From contig NZ_JAHSPG010000001.1 of NCBI RefSeq assembly GCF_019130065.1, positions 124,001 through 188,000 on the forward strand: a stretch of 64,000 nucleotides of DNA, in the 5' to 3' direction. Shown one piece after another: positions 1 to 8,248 of this stretch (position 1 is its first letter; each line of letters begins with the position of its first letter). The stretch comes from Pinibacter aurantiacus (GTDB taxonomy: Bacteria; Bacteroidota; Bacteroidia; Chitinophagales; Chitinophagaceae). The notes below the pieces were generated by a model. That model did not search any database and was not told the DNA's origin. It worked only from the letters and a program-made list of their open reading frames with translations. The translations under genes were made by a program, and so were the position numbers.

Positions 1-325
1 CCGAATACACTTTGTCAAAATCACTTTCGCTTGTGGTATCGGCGCGACCGATGTGAGATATACCCGCGCTGTTTACAAGGATGTCCACCTTGTCAATTGC
101 ATTGAATAACGCAGTAACCTGTTGTTGGTTGGTCACATCACACACGTGTGCCTGCGCCCTTCCTCCGGAAGATGTAATTTCATTTACTGTTTGCAGCGCT
201 GCATTTTCCTGCACATCCAGCACGTGTACAATGGCGCCCTGTTTGGCAAATACCAATGCTACAGCTTTCCCGATCCCGCTTCCTGCTCCTGTTACTACGG
301 CATGTTTATCGTCTATTCGAAACAT
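1..325 (-). CDS. SDR-family oxidoreductase, N-terminal part (continues beyond window edge)
   Basis: Read on the minus strand from the ATG at 325, the frame stays open for 108 codons to the window edge, so only the N-terminal part is present. Residues 12-19 are TGAGSGIG, the Rossmann dinucleotide motif of classical short-chain dehydrogenases. D37 at the end of beta strand 2 suggests NAD(H) preference (inference), D63 sits in the CDVT adenine-binding segment, and NSAG at 84-87 replaces the usual NNAG. The catalytic Tyr/Lys lie beyond the edge. Family is firm; substrate cannot be told. Confidence 0.9.
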   Translation of the reverse strand, partial: MFRIDDKHAVVTGAGSGIGKAVALVFAKQGAIVHVLDVQENAALQTVNEITSSGGRAQAHVCDVTNQQQVTALFNAIDKVDILVNSAGISHIGRADTTSESDFDKVYS

Positions 326-371
326 AGGAATGTATTTTTATTCGATTCTATTAGTAAAACGCTGAAAGGCG

Positions 372-527
372 AATTAATAATTAATAATTAGTAATTAATA
401 TTTTACCTCTTTAATATTTTGATCTCTCCCTTCTACGTCGACATCACAAATCACCAGCATTAAAAGCAAGATGCCACCTCTGCAAGTGACTGCAACCCTA
501 TTAATTACTAATTATTAATTATTAATT
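372..527. repeat. Paired inverted repeat, TTAATTA-type arms
   Basis: Left arm 372-400 and right arm 499-527 are a perfect 29-bp inverted match, built of AATTAAT/TTAATTA 7-mers, around a 98-bp spacer. It lies between two divergent genes (SDR and hppA), so it cannot be a terminator for either. The rest of the 326-752 gap holds no ORF I can support; a weak TATATTTA element near 702 may belong to the hppA promoter. Confidence 0.9.
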
Positions 528-752
528 GGTTTGCCCGCGCAAACTTAGGGATAAACCAAATTCGCAGTACGAAATATAATGTAATATGATGAGAATAGAC
601 GCCAATATATTGACTTCATAGGAATTTTTGCTTGAAATAAAACTGATAAAAATCCCCAAACAAAATTGGCCCGCAGTTTCACAACTTAATCGGCAAAGCC
701 TATATTTATAGAATTATATATTACAACCACATTAAAACAACGATTAACTTGT

Positions 753-2978
753 ATGGACAAACTGATTTATCTGGTTCCTGCCATGGGCGCAATAGGACTA
801 CTGTACACTTTTATAAAATTCGCCTGGGTTTCAAAGCAGGATGCCGGTTCTGACCGAATGAAGGAAATCAGCAAATACATTGCTGAGGGTGCAATGGCCT
901 TTCTGAAGGCAGAATATAAGATACTGGCTTACTTTGTGGTAATCGCTGCATGTTTGCTCGGCTTTATGGGAAGCCGTAACCCCGAATCCCACTGGTCAAT
1001 AGCCATCGCTTTTGTTTTGGGCGCCATTTTCAGTGCGCTGGCAGGCTTTATCGGTATGCGTGTTGCCACCAAAGCCAACGTACGTACAGCACAGGCCGCA
1101 AGAACCAGCCTTGCTAAAGCATTGAACGTTTCTTTCACCGGCGGTTCTGTAATGGGTCTGGGCGTTGCCGGCCTTGCGGTGCTTGGCCTCGGAAGTTTGT
1201 TTATTATTCTTGTACACATATTTGCTCCGGATGCAATGGCAAACGATCACATGGTGACGCGTGCTATTGAAGTACTGACAGGCTTTTCACTCGGTGCAGA
1301 ATCTATCGCATTGTTTGCCCGCGTTGGTGGCGGTATTTATACCAAAGCTGCTGACGTAGGAGCTGACCTTGTTGGTAAAGTAGAAGCCGGAATTCCGGAA
1401 GATGATCCGCGCAACCCTGCTACCATTGCAGATAACGTGGGTGATAACGTAGGTGACGTTGCGGGAATGGGTGCCGATCTTTTCGGTTCCTATGTAGCAA
1501 CGGTTTTAGCAACAATGGTATTGGGTCAGGAAACCATTGCACAAGACGCTTATAACGGATATTCTCCTATCCTGCTGCCAATGGTGATTGCCGGCGTGGG
1601 TATTCTGTTCTCTATCATCGGAACTTTCTTTGTTCGCATTTCAGAATCTGCAGGTATCAGTACCAGTGCGGTTCAGAGAGCATTGAACATGGGTAACTGG
1701 GGTTCTATTATTTTAACCGCTATTGCCGCTTTCTTCCTTACAAAACATATTCTTCCGGATACGCCAATGACATTGAGAGGTTTTGAATTCACCAGTAATG
1801 ATGTATTCGGCGCTATCGTTGTCGGTTTGGTGGTGGGTACGTTAATGAGCATCATCACTGAATATTACACAGCAATGGGTAAAAAACCAGTGATGAGTAT
1901 TGTTAAACAATCAGCCACTGGTCACGCGACAAACGTTATCGGCGGTCTTGCGGTGGGTATGGAATCTACTTTCCTTCCAATCCTGGTTTTGGCGGGCGGT
2001 ATTTATGGCTCTTATGCTTTTGCCGGATTATACGGTGTGGCGATTGCTGCTGCCGGTATGATGGCAACTACTGCGATGCAATTGGCTATCGATGCTTTCG
2101 GACCAATCGCAGACAACGCGGGTGGTATTGCTGAAATGAGCGAATTGCCTAAAGAAGTGCGTGAAAAAACCGATGTGCTCGATGCTGTTGGTAACACTAC
2201 CGCTGCAACTGGTAAAGGTTTTGCGATCGCATCTGCTGCGTTAACGGCGCTGGCATTGTTTGCCGCTTTCGTTGGTGTTGCAGGAATCAAGGGTATTGAT
2301 ATTTACAAAGCCGATGTGTTGGCTTCGTTATTCATAGGCGGTATGATTCCGTTTGTATTTTCTTCTCTCGCCATCCGTGCGGTGGGACAAGCTGCTATGA
2401 GCATGGTGGAAGAAGTTCGTCGCCAGTTCCGTACTATTCCAGGCATTATGGAAGGTACCGGAAAACCTGAGTACGAAAAATGCGTTGCCATTTCTACTGA
2501 TGCATCTATCAAAAAAATGATGTTGCCTGGTGCCATTGCGTTGATCTCTCCTCTGCTGATGGGTTTTATTTTAGGACCAGAGGCATTGGGTGGTTTCCTT
2601 GCCGGTGCAACTGTAAGTGGTGTGTTGATGGGTATGTTCCAAAACAATGCAGGCGGTGCATGGGACAATGCAAAAAAATCTTTTGAGAAAGGCGTGGAAA
2701 TTAACGGAGAAACTTATTACAAAAAATCAGAGCCGCATAAAGCTTCTGTGACTGGTGATACTGTAGGTGATCCATTTAAAGATACATCTGGACCATCAAT
2801 GAATATTTTGATCAAATTGATGTCAATTGTGTCTTTGGTAATTGCGCCTACACTGGCCCAGGTGCATCACACAAAAGAACCAGTAAGTGTTAACAAGAAG
2901 TTAGATGTTAAAAAAGAATTATCTGTCGTAAGTACAACAGGAAATTTACCAGCTAACACGTATATTCTGAAAAATTAA
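753..2978 (+). CDS. hppA: Membrane-bound cation-pumping pyrophosphatase
   Basis: Hydrolyses cytoplasmic pyrophosphate and pumps H+ and/or Na+ across the inner membrane. The 741-residue protein is almost entirely hydrophobic helices (about 16) and carries the family signature [18 protein letters not shown], then [15 protein letters not shown], which bind Mg-PPi. The later [11 protein letters not shown] segment has Ala where K+-independent enzymes have Lys, the mark of the K+-dependent subfamily. The length is normal for a bacterial enzyme, with a C-terminal extension of about 40 residues rich in Lys and Val after the conserved [13 protein letters not shown] segment. It is a single gene with a clear intrinsic terminator after it. 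The pumped ion cannot be decided by eye. Confidence 0.97.
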   Translation: MDKLIYLVPAMGAIGLLYTFIKFAWVSKQDAGSDRMKEISKYIAEGAMAFLKAEYKILAYFVVIAACLLGFMGSRNPESHWSIAIAFVLGAIFSALAGFIGMRVATKANVRTAQAARTSLAKALNVSFTGGSVMGLGVAGLAVLGLGSLFIILVHIFAPDAMANDHMVTRAIEVLTGFSLGAESIALFARVGGGIYTKAADVGADLVGKVEAGIPEDDPRNPATIADNVGDNVGDVAGMGADLFGSYVATVLATMVLGQETIAQDAYNGYSPILLPMVIAGVGILFSIIGTFFVRISESAGISTSAVQRALNMGNWGSIILTAIAAFFLTKHILPDTPMTLRGFEFTSNDVFGAIVVGLVVGTLMSIITEYYTAMGKKPVMSIVKQSATGHATNVIGGLAVGMESTFLPILVLAGGIYGSYAFAGLYGVAIAAAGMMATTAMQLAIDAFGPIADNAGGIAEMSELPKEVREKTDVLDAVGNTTAATGKGFAIASAALTALALFAAFVGVAGIKGIDIYKADVLASLFIGGMIPFVFSSLAIRAVGQAAMSMVEEVRRQFRTIPGIMEGTGKPEYEKCVAISTDASIKKMMLPGAIALISPLLMGFILGPEALGGFLAGATVSGVLMGMFQNNAGGAWDNAKKSFEKGVEINGETYYKKSEPHKASVTGDTVGDPFKDTSGPSMNILIKLMSIVSLVIAPTLAQVHHTKEPVSVNKKLDVKKELSVVSTTGNLPANTYILKN

Positions 2979-3048
2979 CTTTGGTAGAATTTCTAAAGTC
3001 GATTTTTTACCTATATTTGCTTCAGAAACTAATCAATTCCAAATACCA

Positions 3049-3082
3049 AAAGTCCCGATGTGTCTACATCGGGGCTTTTTTT
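3049..3082 (+). terminator. Intrinsic terminator of hppA
   Basis: CCCGATG and CATCGGG form a stem around a TGTCTA loop, extended by flanking AAAG/CTTT pairs and followed by a T-run. It lies about 70 bp after the hppA stop. Confidence 0.88.
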
Positions 3083-3089
3083 ATGTGAA

Positions 3090-3149
3090 GGCTTCGACAA
3101 GCTCAGCCAGACAGCCTGCGCAGAGTGTCAACCCGAGCTTATCGAAGGG
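3090..3149. repeat. Dispersed palindromic repeat (CTTCGACAAGCTC type)
   Basis: GGCTTCGACAAGCTCAGCC... faces ...GAGCTTATCGAAGG, giving an imperfect 12-bp inverted repeat. A second, better-formed copy sits at 46799-46865 in another intergenic gap, so this is a dispersed REP-like sequence. Confidence 0.7.
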
Positions 3150-3170
3150 CGTAGCAATCAAAGAAAGGAA

Positions 3171-3202
3171 AAATTAAAAAAGGTCGCTGTGCGGCGACCT
3201 TG
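3171..3202 (-). terminator. Intrinsic terminator reading from the HAD gene
   Basis: On the minus strand AGGTCGC and GCGACCT form a 7-bp stem with a 6-nt loop, followed by a run of T then AATTTTT. It is downstream of the HAD phosphatase gene and convergent with the hppA terminator. Confidence 0.7.
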
Positions 3203-3309
3203 ATTTATAAAGACAGTTTTAAACTTTCGGAATTTCTCCTTTCCTCTGTGAAAAAAATCTCTTTTACTCTGTGGTTAAAAGAAATGTTGCACGAACTGGG
3301 TGCAGCACC

Positions 3310-3332
3310 AGAGACGCATGCAATGCGTCTCT
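3310..3332. repeat. Perfect 10-bp palindrome at the HAD stop codon
   Basis: AGAGACGCAT and ATGCGTCTCT flank a GCA loop. The last base pairs overlap the TAG stop of the minus-strand HAD gene, so the stop may have been supplied by the palindrome. Similar short palindromes are common in Bacteroidota intergenic DNA (from memory, not checked). Confidence 0.7.
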
Positions 3333-3996
3333 ACAGCAGCGAAATTAAATGCGGGTCCGTATAATCTCTAATGAATCCCTTAATGTTGGAATACTGTGCG
3401 AACTCCTCTTTTTCATGCATGGTGGTTAACACGATTGATTGCATCCCTGCGTTTTGGGCAGCTTCAACTCCTTTTGGCGCATCTTCAAACACAATGCAAT
3501 CTTCCGGTGCTACACCCAGCAACTCAGCAGCTTTCGTGAATGTTTCAGGATGGGGTTTGCTGATGGCCACATCATCTGCACTTACAATTACAGGAAAATA
3601 TTCGCGGATGTGCAGGTTGTCCAGCACAAAATCAATATTAAAAGGAATGGCAGCAGAACCGATCGCCATTTTTACTCCTTGTGACTTTGCGGTCACCAGC
3701 AGCTCATTTAAACCATCAATTAATTTTAAGAAAGGAAGATATTCCTGCTGATAGCGTTTTTCTTTCTCAATAGAAAGCGTTGTCATTTCTTCCACACTGA
3801 ATTTTGAAGGACCGAAAATTCTCACCAGCACTTCGTCATTCTTACCATACATTTCTTTCTTCACCTCGTCGTAAGTGAGCCCGGCCTGCAGATCATCATT
3901 CAGAATATTATACCAGGCTTTGGCGTGATATGCCATGTCATCTATCATTGTTCCGTTCATGTCAAACAATAATGCTTTTGCTTTTATCATTGCCAT
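3331..3996 (-). CDS. HAD-superfamily phosphatase / beta-phosphoglucomutase-like
   Basis: 221 residues with the fold signature of subfamily I HAD hydrolases: motif I at residues 12-16 (DMNGT, nucleophile D12), a cap region, motif II Ser near 114 (IGSAA), motif III Lys in SKPHPETF and motif IV in EDAPKGVEAA. The second Asp of the canonical DxDGT is Asn here (N14), removing the usual general acid/base. Many beta-phosphoglucomutase-like proteins dephosphorylate sugar phosphates, but the substrate is unknown. Start at 3996 is chosen; an ATG two codons later is equally possible. No operon partner. The stop codon falls in a palindrome. Confidence 0.85.
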   Translation of the reverse strand: MAMIKAKALLFDMNGTMIDDMAYHAKAWYNILNDDLQAGLTYDEVKKEMYGKNDEVLVRIFGPSKFSVEEMTTLSIEKEKRYQQEYLPFLKLIDGLNELLVTAKSQGVKMAIGSAAIPFNIDFVLDNLHIREYFPVIVSADDVAISKPHPETFTKAAELLGVAPEDCIVFEDAPKGVEAAQNAGMQSIVLTTMHEKEEFAQYSNIKGFIRDYTDPHLISLL

Positions 3997-4285
3997 TGCG
4001 TTTTAATTTTTGCCGCAAAGGTAAATCATTCACAGCGGGCACCGGGCATAAATAAAACAGATTATGTCAAATAAGTGTCAAATTGATATTTATTTCCGCC
4101 GGAACCGATCTCTTGCAGATATGTCCTTGCAGGTTTTAACATTCATCAGGTATAATAAAACCGTTAATTTTCTTGCATTTATGATTGTTGATCTATAATT
4201 TGTATTAACAATCCTCTCCCGTTGATCTACATACTTTCATAAGTGCTTTTCCTCTCTTCTACAACCAACCTTCTAAACTTTAACT

Positions 4286-4405
4286 ATGAAAGGATTACAT
4301 CTCTTTTCGCAATCGCCTTTAATACATTCTGCGGCAATGACGCCTCCTGCATTTTTAAAAGACACTCATCTTATAGTTTGCACCTCAATCCGCACGAATG
4401 CCTAA
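4286..4405 (+). CDS. Possible 39-residue leader ORF
   Basis: An ATG-initiated frame of 39 codons ends in TAA overlapping the ATG of the next gene (ATGCCTAA, 8-bp overlap). The product has no signal peptide or recognisable domain. The overlap would allow translational coupling, but there is no other support and it may be chance. The rest of the 3997-4285 gap holds only a possible promoter (TATAATTTG near 4192-4200). Confidence 0.25.
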   Translation: MKGLHLFSQSPLIHSAAMTPPAFLKDTHLIVCTSIRTNA

Positions 4406-5390
4406 CTCAACCATCGCAAAAATCGCTTCACTAAAATCGATCATGGTTGTGCTAACCATGCTAACGAGTACTGCTGCAACTTCGCAAAAGGAGGAAGTTA
4501 AATATACCAGTCAGTTCAACTTTGGATGCACGCTGAACCTCAACTATAGCAAAGGACAACAATTTGCCGGGGTTAAGCTTTTTGGCGGTTTCAATGTTAC
4601 TGGCGTCTACAAAAGCACCTGGGTATTTAACTATGGGCCGTCGATTGCCATCTACACAAAAAGCCTGGGGGCAAATACTAATCCGCTTGTAAATGACATT
4701 CAGCTTGATTTTGCCAACTCGTTTGGCGTAGGTGTGTGTGGTGGCAGTGATTTGTCCTACATCAAATATTTCCGCACCATCAATAATGCATCGTACTACA
4801 ACGTAGGTGTACAAAAGAGTTTCGTCGGTTTAATGTCTGCCAATTTCATAGTTAACAATCACCATCGTAACCAAACTGTTGGATCGATAAGCTTATCATT
4901 TCCGGGTGTAACAATTAACTATGCAAATGACGGTGCGTTTCCTTTCAACTACGTGCCCCTGGCCGACAATTTTGATCGATGGTGGACGGGTGGACTTGGT
5001 ATTTACTTTCACAACAGGCAAAGCTATAATACGGTCGAGTTCAATTTTGATCAATTCACCGGCTACGAACCTCTTTTGTATGAAATGTCTTCAATGCTGG
5101 GCATAAACGTTCCAAGGTATATACCGGAAGACTCTTCTGTTAATCGTAAAAAAGAACGGTATGGTTCCTACAACAGTTCGTCCTATAATTTAAAAATCTA
5201 CTTCACGAAAGGTTATGCTGTGGACATAGGCGTGCTTGGTTGTCTCGTTGGCAGAGGCGGAACTCCTTTCGGGTTACAGGACATTATTCATACGCTAGGA
5301 GGATATGCACTGCATCCCAACACTGATCCAACAAAAATCTATCTAGGTGCAACCTTTAATAACTTATCAAATGTTTATTTTAAAAAGTAA
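4398..5390 (+). CDS. Exported protein resembling polymorphic toxin type 23
   Basis: 330 residues with an N-terminal hydrophobic signal segment (about 13-29, cleavage near TAATS-Q), then a long, Gly/Tyr/Asn-rich, alternating pattern typical of beta structure. The segment around residues 172-196 (INYANDGAFPF, then DRWWTGG) resembles the ND-G-PF ... DRW-TGG pattern I associate with the Bacteroidota type 23 polymorphic toxin domain; this is from memory and no search was run. An outer-membrane beta-barrel is the main alternative. The next gene (a lipoprotein) starts 20 bp before this one ends, in another frame, so the two are translationally linked. First gene of a three-gene operon. Confidence 0.6.
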   Translation: MPNSTIAKIASLKSIMVVLTMLTSTAATSQKEEVKYTSQFNFGCTLNLNYSKGQQFAGVKLFGGFNVTGVYKSTWVFNYGPSIAIYTKSLGANTNPLVNDIQLDFANSFGVGVCGGSDLSYIKYFRTINNASYYNVGVQKSFVGLMSANFIVNNHHRNQTVGSISLSFPGVTINYANDGAFPFNYVPLADNFDRWWTGGLGIYFHNRQSYNTVEFNFDQFTGYEPLLYEMSSMLGINVPRYIPEDSSVNRKKERYGSYNSSSYNLKIYFTKGYAVDIGVLGCLVGRGGTPFGLQDIIHTLGGYALHPNTDPTKIYLGATFNNLSNVYFKK

Positions 5391-6081
5391 CATATTTATT
5401 CTAGCATTCTGTTCGCTTGTTTTCGTTGCCTGCAGTGGCCTTAAGCCGCAGACATTCAATGAAGACAAACATCTGAATGATAAATTCTTCAGCAAAATTA
5501 TTTCCACCAACCTTGTGCCTGATCCTATTAAAATAGAGCTATACGAAACCATATTTATCCAGCGGCTAACTGAACAAGATGGCATTATCGACTTTGCTGT
5601 TCAAAACCAGATCACCACGTTGCCTTATGTTACAGCCATTCCAAGCTATGCAGATCAGCAACATCTTTTTTTAGCCAATATACAAGGTGAGAAAAAGAAT
5701 ATGTGGGTTTATTTCTCCGTAAAATATAAACCCGGAAAGGAATCGCCTTCTTCTATAGTTTGTAAAAGTTTCGGGCCGGCCTATTTCAGCACGCCCACAG
5801 CATCCAATTCTCAGATAAGGTTCAGCAGGGAATTACAGGTAACGAACGACAATTCTGTCTTTGTCCTATGTGAAACGGGCAAAGCGGCTGTTACCTTCAT
5901 CACTACCGGATTACCATCCTTGAGCAAGCCGGTTGAGTACTTTGACATAACACAAATCATCGAAGAAGATGCCAATAAGATTGGAGGAAATAAATACGCA
6001 GCGTTCAACATACCTAAAATATTTGGGGATACAACCGCCTTGCGATTCAGACATTGTCCCACCATTTATCTAAAAAATTAA
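5371..6081 (+). CDS. Lipoprotein overlapping the toxin-like gene (candidate immunity partner)
   Basis: 236 residues beginning MFILKSNIFILAFC, with a lipobox FVAC followed by SG, so it is a lipoprotein on the inner or outer membrane. The ATG at 5371 is chosen over an upstream in-frame GTG (5347) because it gives a perfect signal peptide. No known domain recognised; the body is mixed alpha/beta with few Cys. It overlaps the preceding exported toxin-like gene by 20 bp, an arrangement often seen for effector and immunity pairs, but no sequence feature proves that role. The following small gene starts 5 bp after its stop. Confidence 0.75.
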   Translation: MFILKSNIFILAFCSLVFVACSGLKPQTFNEDKHLNDKFFSKIISTNLVPDPIKIELYETIFIQRLTEQDGIIDFAVQNQITTLPYVTAIPSYADQQHLFLANIQGEKKNMWVYFSVKYKPGKESPSSIVCKSFGPAYFSTPTASNSQIRFSRELQVTNDNSVFVLCETGKAAVTFITTGLPSLSKPVEYFDITQIIEEDANKIGGNKYAAFNIPKIFGDTTALRFRHCPTIYLKN

Positions 6082-6086
6082 CCATC

Positions 6087-6326
6087 ATGGCAGCAAGAAA
6101 AAAAGCAGCGAAGAAGGCTACAAAAAAAGCAGCAAAACCTAAAAAAGCAGCGCCTAAAAAAGCAGCACCCGCATTGAGAGGTGCCAGCAAGTGCGTGTGT
6201 GACATGGCAGTAGATGGCACATACTGGTGTTTTAAAAAAGTGCAGGGCTCGTGGATAGGATGCAGTGGCCCTTATGAAACATTGGAAGAATGCAAAGCCA
6301 CAACCGGAGAAATATGCGAAGGGTGA
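6087..6326 (+). CDS. Small basic-tail, Cys-rich protein
   Basis: 79 residues. Residues 2-28 are almost only Lys, Ala and Pro (AARKKAAKKATKKAAKPKK), like histone H1 or Bacteroidota H1-like tails. Residues 30-79 form a compact Cys-rich segment (six Cys: KCVC, YWCF, IGCSG, EECK, EICEG) with Trp and Gly. The ATG at 6087 lies 5 bp after the upstream lipoprotein stop, so it is co-transcribed. A nucleic-acid-binding tail joined to a metal- or disulfide-stabilised mini-domain is inferred; no family recognised. Confidence 0.75.
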   Translation: MAARKKAAKKATKKAAKPKKAAPKKAAPALRGASKCVCDMAVDGTYWCFKKVQGSWIGCSGPYETLEECKATTGEICEG

Positions 6327-6333
6327 AGCCAAT

Positions 6334-6434
6334 GGAAAATTGAAAGTTGAAAATTGAAAATTAACGGCTAACGATTTCAATTCCTCAACATGAAGCTCCT
6401 ACCATTTTCAACTTTCAATTTTCAATTTTCAATT
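6334..6434. repeat. Paired inverted repeat, TTTCAATT-type arms
   Basis: Left arm 6334-6364 and right arm 6404-6434 are inverted, each made of AAAATTG/CAATTTT 7-8-mers. It sits at a convergent junction; the left arm begins 8 bp after one stop and the right arm contains the last codons (LKIEN, stop) of the minus-strand gene. Confidence 0.85.
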
Positions 6435-6912
6435 GAGCTAAAACCTCCTCGAGCTCTTCCGGCCTTTGTGTGCCGATAATTATTTTTCTGCCGGATTTTA
6501 ATACAAGCTTTAAGCCTGCATTTCCACCGGCTGTGTAAACCAATCCATGCGAGGTAACGCGCAATCCATAGCCAACAAAACCATAGTGAACAATCTCTGC
6601 TTTTGCAATGTCACTCCAGTTAAATTGTTTTACCTTCTTTTGAAATGGCCTCCAGCGAAAGGTTACGTCTTTTTGTGTTACGGTGGTTTCCAATGTGGTT
6701 GCTATGAGTGCGAAAAACAAAAACGACAGAAATAATGTCGCTGTTATCAATACAGCGTTTGGTGCAGGCTTTTCACCAAATGGCCTACCCAAAATCAATT
6801 GCTGAACATCTGCATAAATAAATAGTGCAAGAATGCTTCCTAAAAGCATAAAGACAAAATACATCAACTTGCCTTTGAACTTTTGCGATTCTATGAATAC
6901 GTGCTGTGTCAT
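6415..6912 (-). CDS. Two-helix membrane protein with PH-like domain
   Basis: 165 residues: two membrane helices (about 16-38 and 54-73) followed by a cytoplasmic beta-rich segment (TVTQKDVTFRWRPF ... WSDIAKAEIV ... LKLVLKSGRKIIIGTQRPEEL) that reads like the bacterial pleckstrin-homology fold of small membrane proteins. Function unknown. The C-terminal residues are encoded by an arm of the inverted repeat, so the natural stop may once have been elsewhere. The rhomboid gene upstream on the same strand is separated from it by another repeat pair. Confidence 0.65.
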   Translation of the reverse strand: MTQHVFIESQKFKGKLMYFVFMLLGSILALFIYADVQQLILGRPFGEKPAPNAVLITATLFLSFLFFALIATTLETTVTQKDVTFRWRPFQKKVKQFNWSDIAKAEIVHYGFVGYGLRVTSHGLVYTAGGNAGLKLVLKSGRKIIIGTQRPEELEEVLAQLKIEN

Positions 6913-6978
6913 AGGGGCTTTGAGGTTATGCTATTAAAAGTAATTAGCGCATCGTTAAGCTGATGTGAAAATTTACTT

Positions 6979-7074
6979 AGTTGAGAGTGGAGAATTGAGA
7001 GTTGAGAGTTGTTGGTAGTTGCTCAATAACCCTTAACTCTCAATTCTCCACTCTCAACTCTCCACTCTCAACTC
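6979..7074. repeat. Paired inverted repeat, CTCAACT-type arms
   Basis: Left arm 6979-7010 (GAGAGTTG/GAGAATTG units) faces right arm 7034-7074 (CAATTCTC/CAACTCTC units) across 23 bp. It lies between two co-directional minus-strand genes. Confidence 0.88.
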
Positions 7075-7102
7075 CATCACAATTCGCCCCTACCATTTTC
7101 AA

Positions 7103-7939
7103 TTACTTCGAATATTCCCTCAACGTTTCCCTTTCCTTCTTTGTCAAACTCTTCATGCCTCGGGAGCTTATTTTGTCGAGAATGCGGTCTACCTCCTGCT
7201 GGCGGTTGAACCTCTCTGCATTGTATTTATGATCGATCGAACGATAATTTTTATGTGTATCGTAAAACAAATTGCTGACCATTAAGAAGTGTGGCTTTTT
7301 TGCGATGATATAAATAAAAGCGATGGTAGGAACCGTTACCACAAGGATGGCGAAATAGTTATGTGGCACAACTGACGGCTTCAGCAAAATAGCCGTGATC
7401 ATGCCCACCAATGCGCCGCCAAGATGGGCTTCGTAACCAATGTTGTCCTTGCCCGACCTGATACCATACACCGAAATGCCGACAAAAAGCAAACCATACA
7501 GCCACGCAGGAACCGAGATCGGCAAAGGAAAAAGCATAATGCCCATGCCGGGAAACAATGCAACTGCCGCAAACAAAATTCCACAGGTAGCCCCTGAAGC
7601 ACCCACGCTGCTATAGTCGGGATGATTACGATGCACGTACAATGCAAACAGATTGCCGCCAATTAATCCACCGAAATAAATGAGTAAAAATTGTAAAGGG
7701 CCAAGATCGGTTTCAATGCTTTTGCTAAAGAAAAATAAGGAAAGCATATTAAAGACGAGATGTAACCAGCTTACATGTAAAAAGCCGCCTGTTACAATCC
7801 GTTTGTAGTCTTTGTACAGAAGTACCTTTTCAACTTCAAACTTATACTTTTCGTAAAACGAATCGCTCTTTAATCCTAAGTAAGTAACAAATACATTGGC
7901 TATTATGAGCAGTAAACCAACAAGTCCGATGCCTAACAT
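7103..7939 (-). CDS. Rhomboid-family intramembrane serine protease
   Basis: 278 residues. A six-helix rhomboid core with WLHLVFNM (H60, N64 of the HxxxN motif in helix 2), the nucleophile in GASG (S115) and the catalytic His in EAHLGGALVG (H172). Cleaves transmembrane segments of client proteins in the inner membrane. A hydrophilic C-terminal tail of about 60 residues (about 220-278), rich in Arg/Lys/Glu, follows the core. All catalytic residues are present, so it should be active. No operon partner points to a substrate. Confidence 0.95.
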   Translation of the reverse strand: MLGIGLVGLLLIIANVFVTYLGLKSDSFYEKYKFEVEKVLLYKDYKRIVTGGFLHVSWLHLVFNMLSLFFFSKSIETDLGPLQFLLIYFGGLIGGNLFALYVHRNHPDYSSVGASGATCGILFAAVALFPGMGIMLFPLPISVPAWLYGLLFVGISVYGIRSGKDNIGYEAHLGGALVGMITAILLKPSVVPHNYFAILVVTVPTIAFIYIIAKKPHFLMVSNLFYDTHKNYRSIDHKYNAERFNRQQEVDRILDKISSRGMKSLTKKERETLREYSK

Positions 7940-8186
7940 TCCAGGGTAGTTTTTAAAATTTTAGTTGATCCGCCATTTCAATCGCAGATGGCTTCTTAAA
8001 AATACAAAAGTTGCGATTAAAAACGATCTCCCGATTATTTTTAACGACTGGTTTTGGAAAATGGCAAAATCATATTGGCTATCAAATATTTAAACAGCCG
8101 CTTTCTCAACTGCCCTTGCAAATCCCGAATAATTGAGTTGTTAGTTGATAGGTTTCATGTGCCCTTTCCTTCTAACAACTATGAAC

Positions 8187-8248
8187 CACTCAGTTTATTC
8201 AGTCTATTCAGTTATTCAGTTATTCAGTTACTCAGTTATTCAGTTTCT
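8187..8248. repeat. ATTCAGTT-type tandem array
   Basis: Seven to eight imperfect copies of an 8-bp CAGTTATT unit. Unlike the other loci, only a very short left partner (GAATAATTGAG, 8128-8138) is seen. The array covers the stop codon of the glycosyltransferase gene at 8232. Confidence 0.75.

Noticed and set aside
4243-4434. 63-codon frame overlapping the start of the exported toxin-like gene
   Set aside because: Overlaps the signal peptide coding region with no own support.
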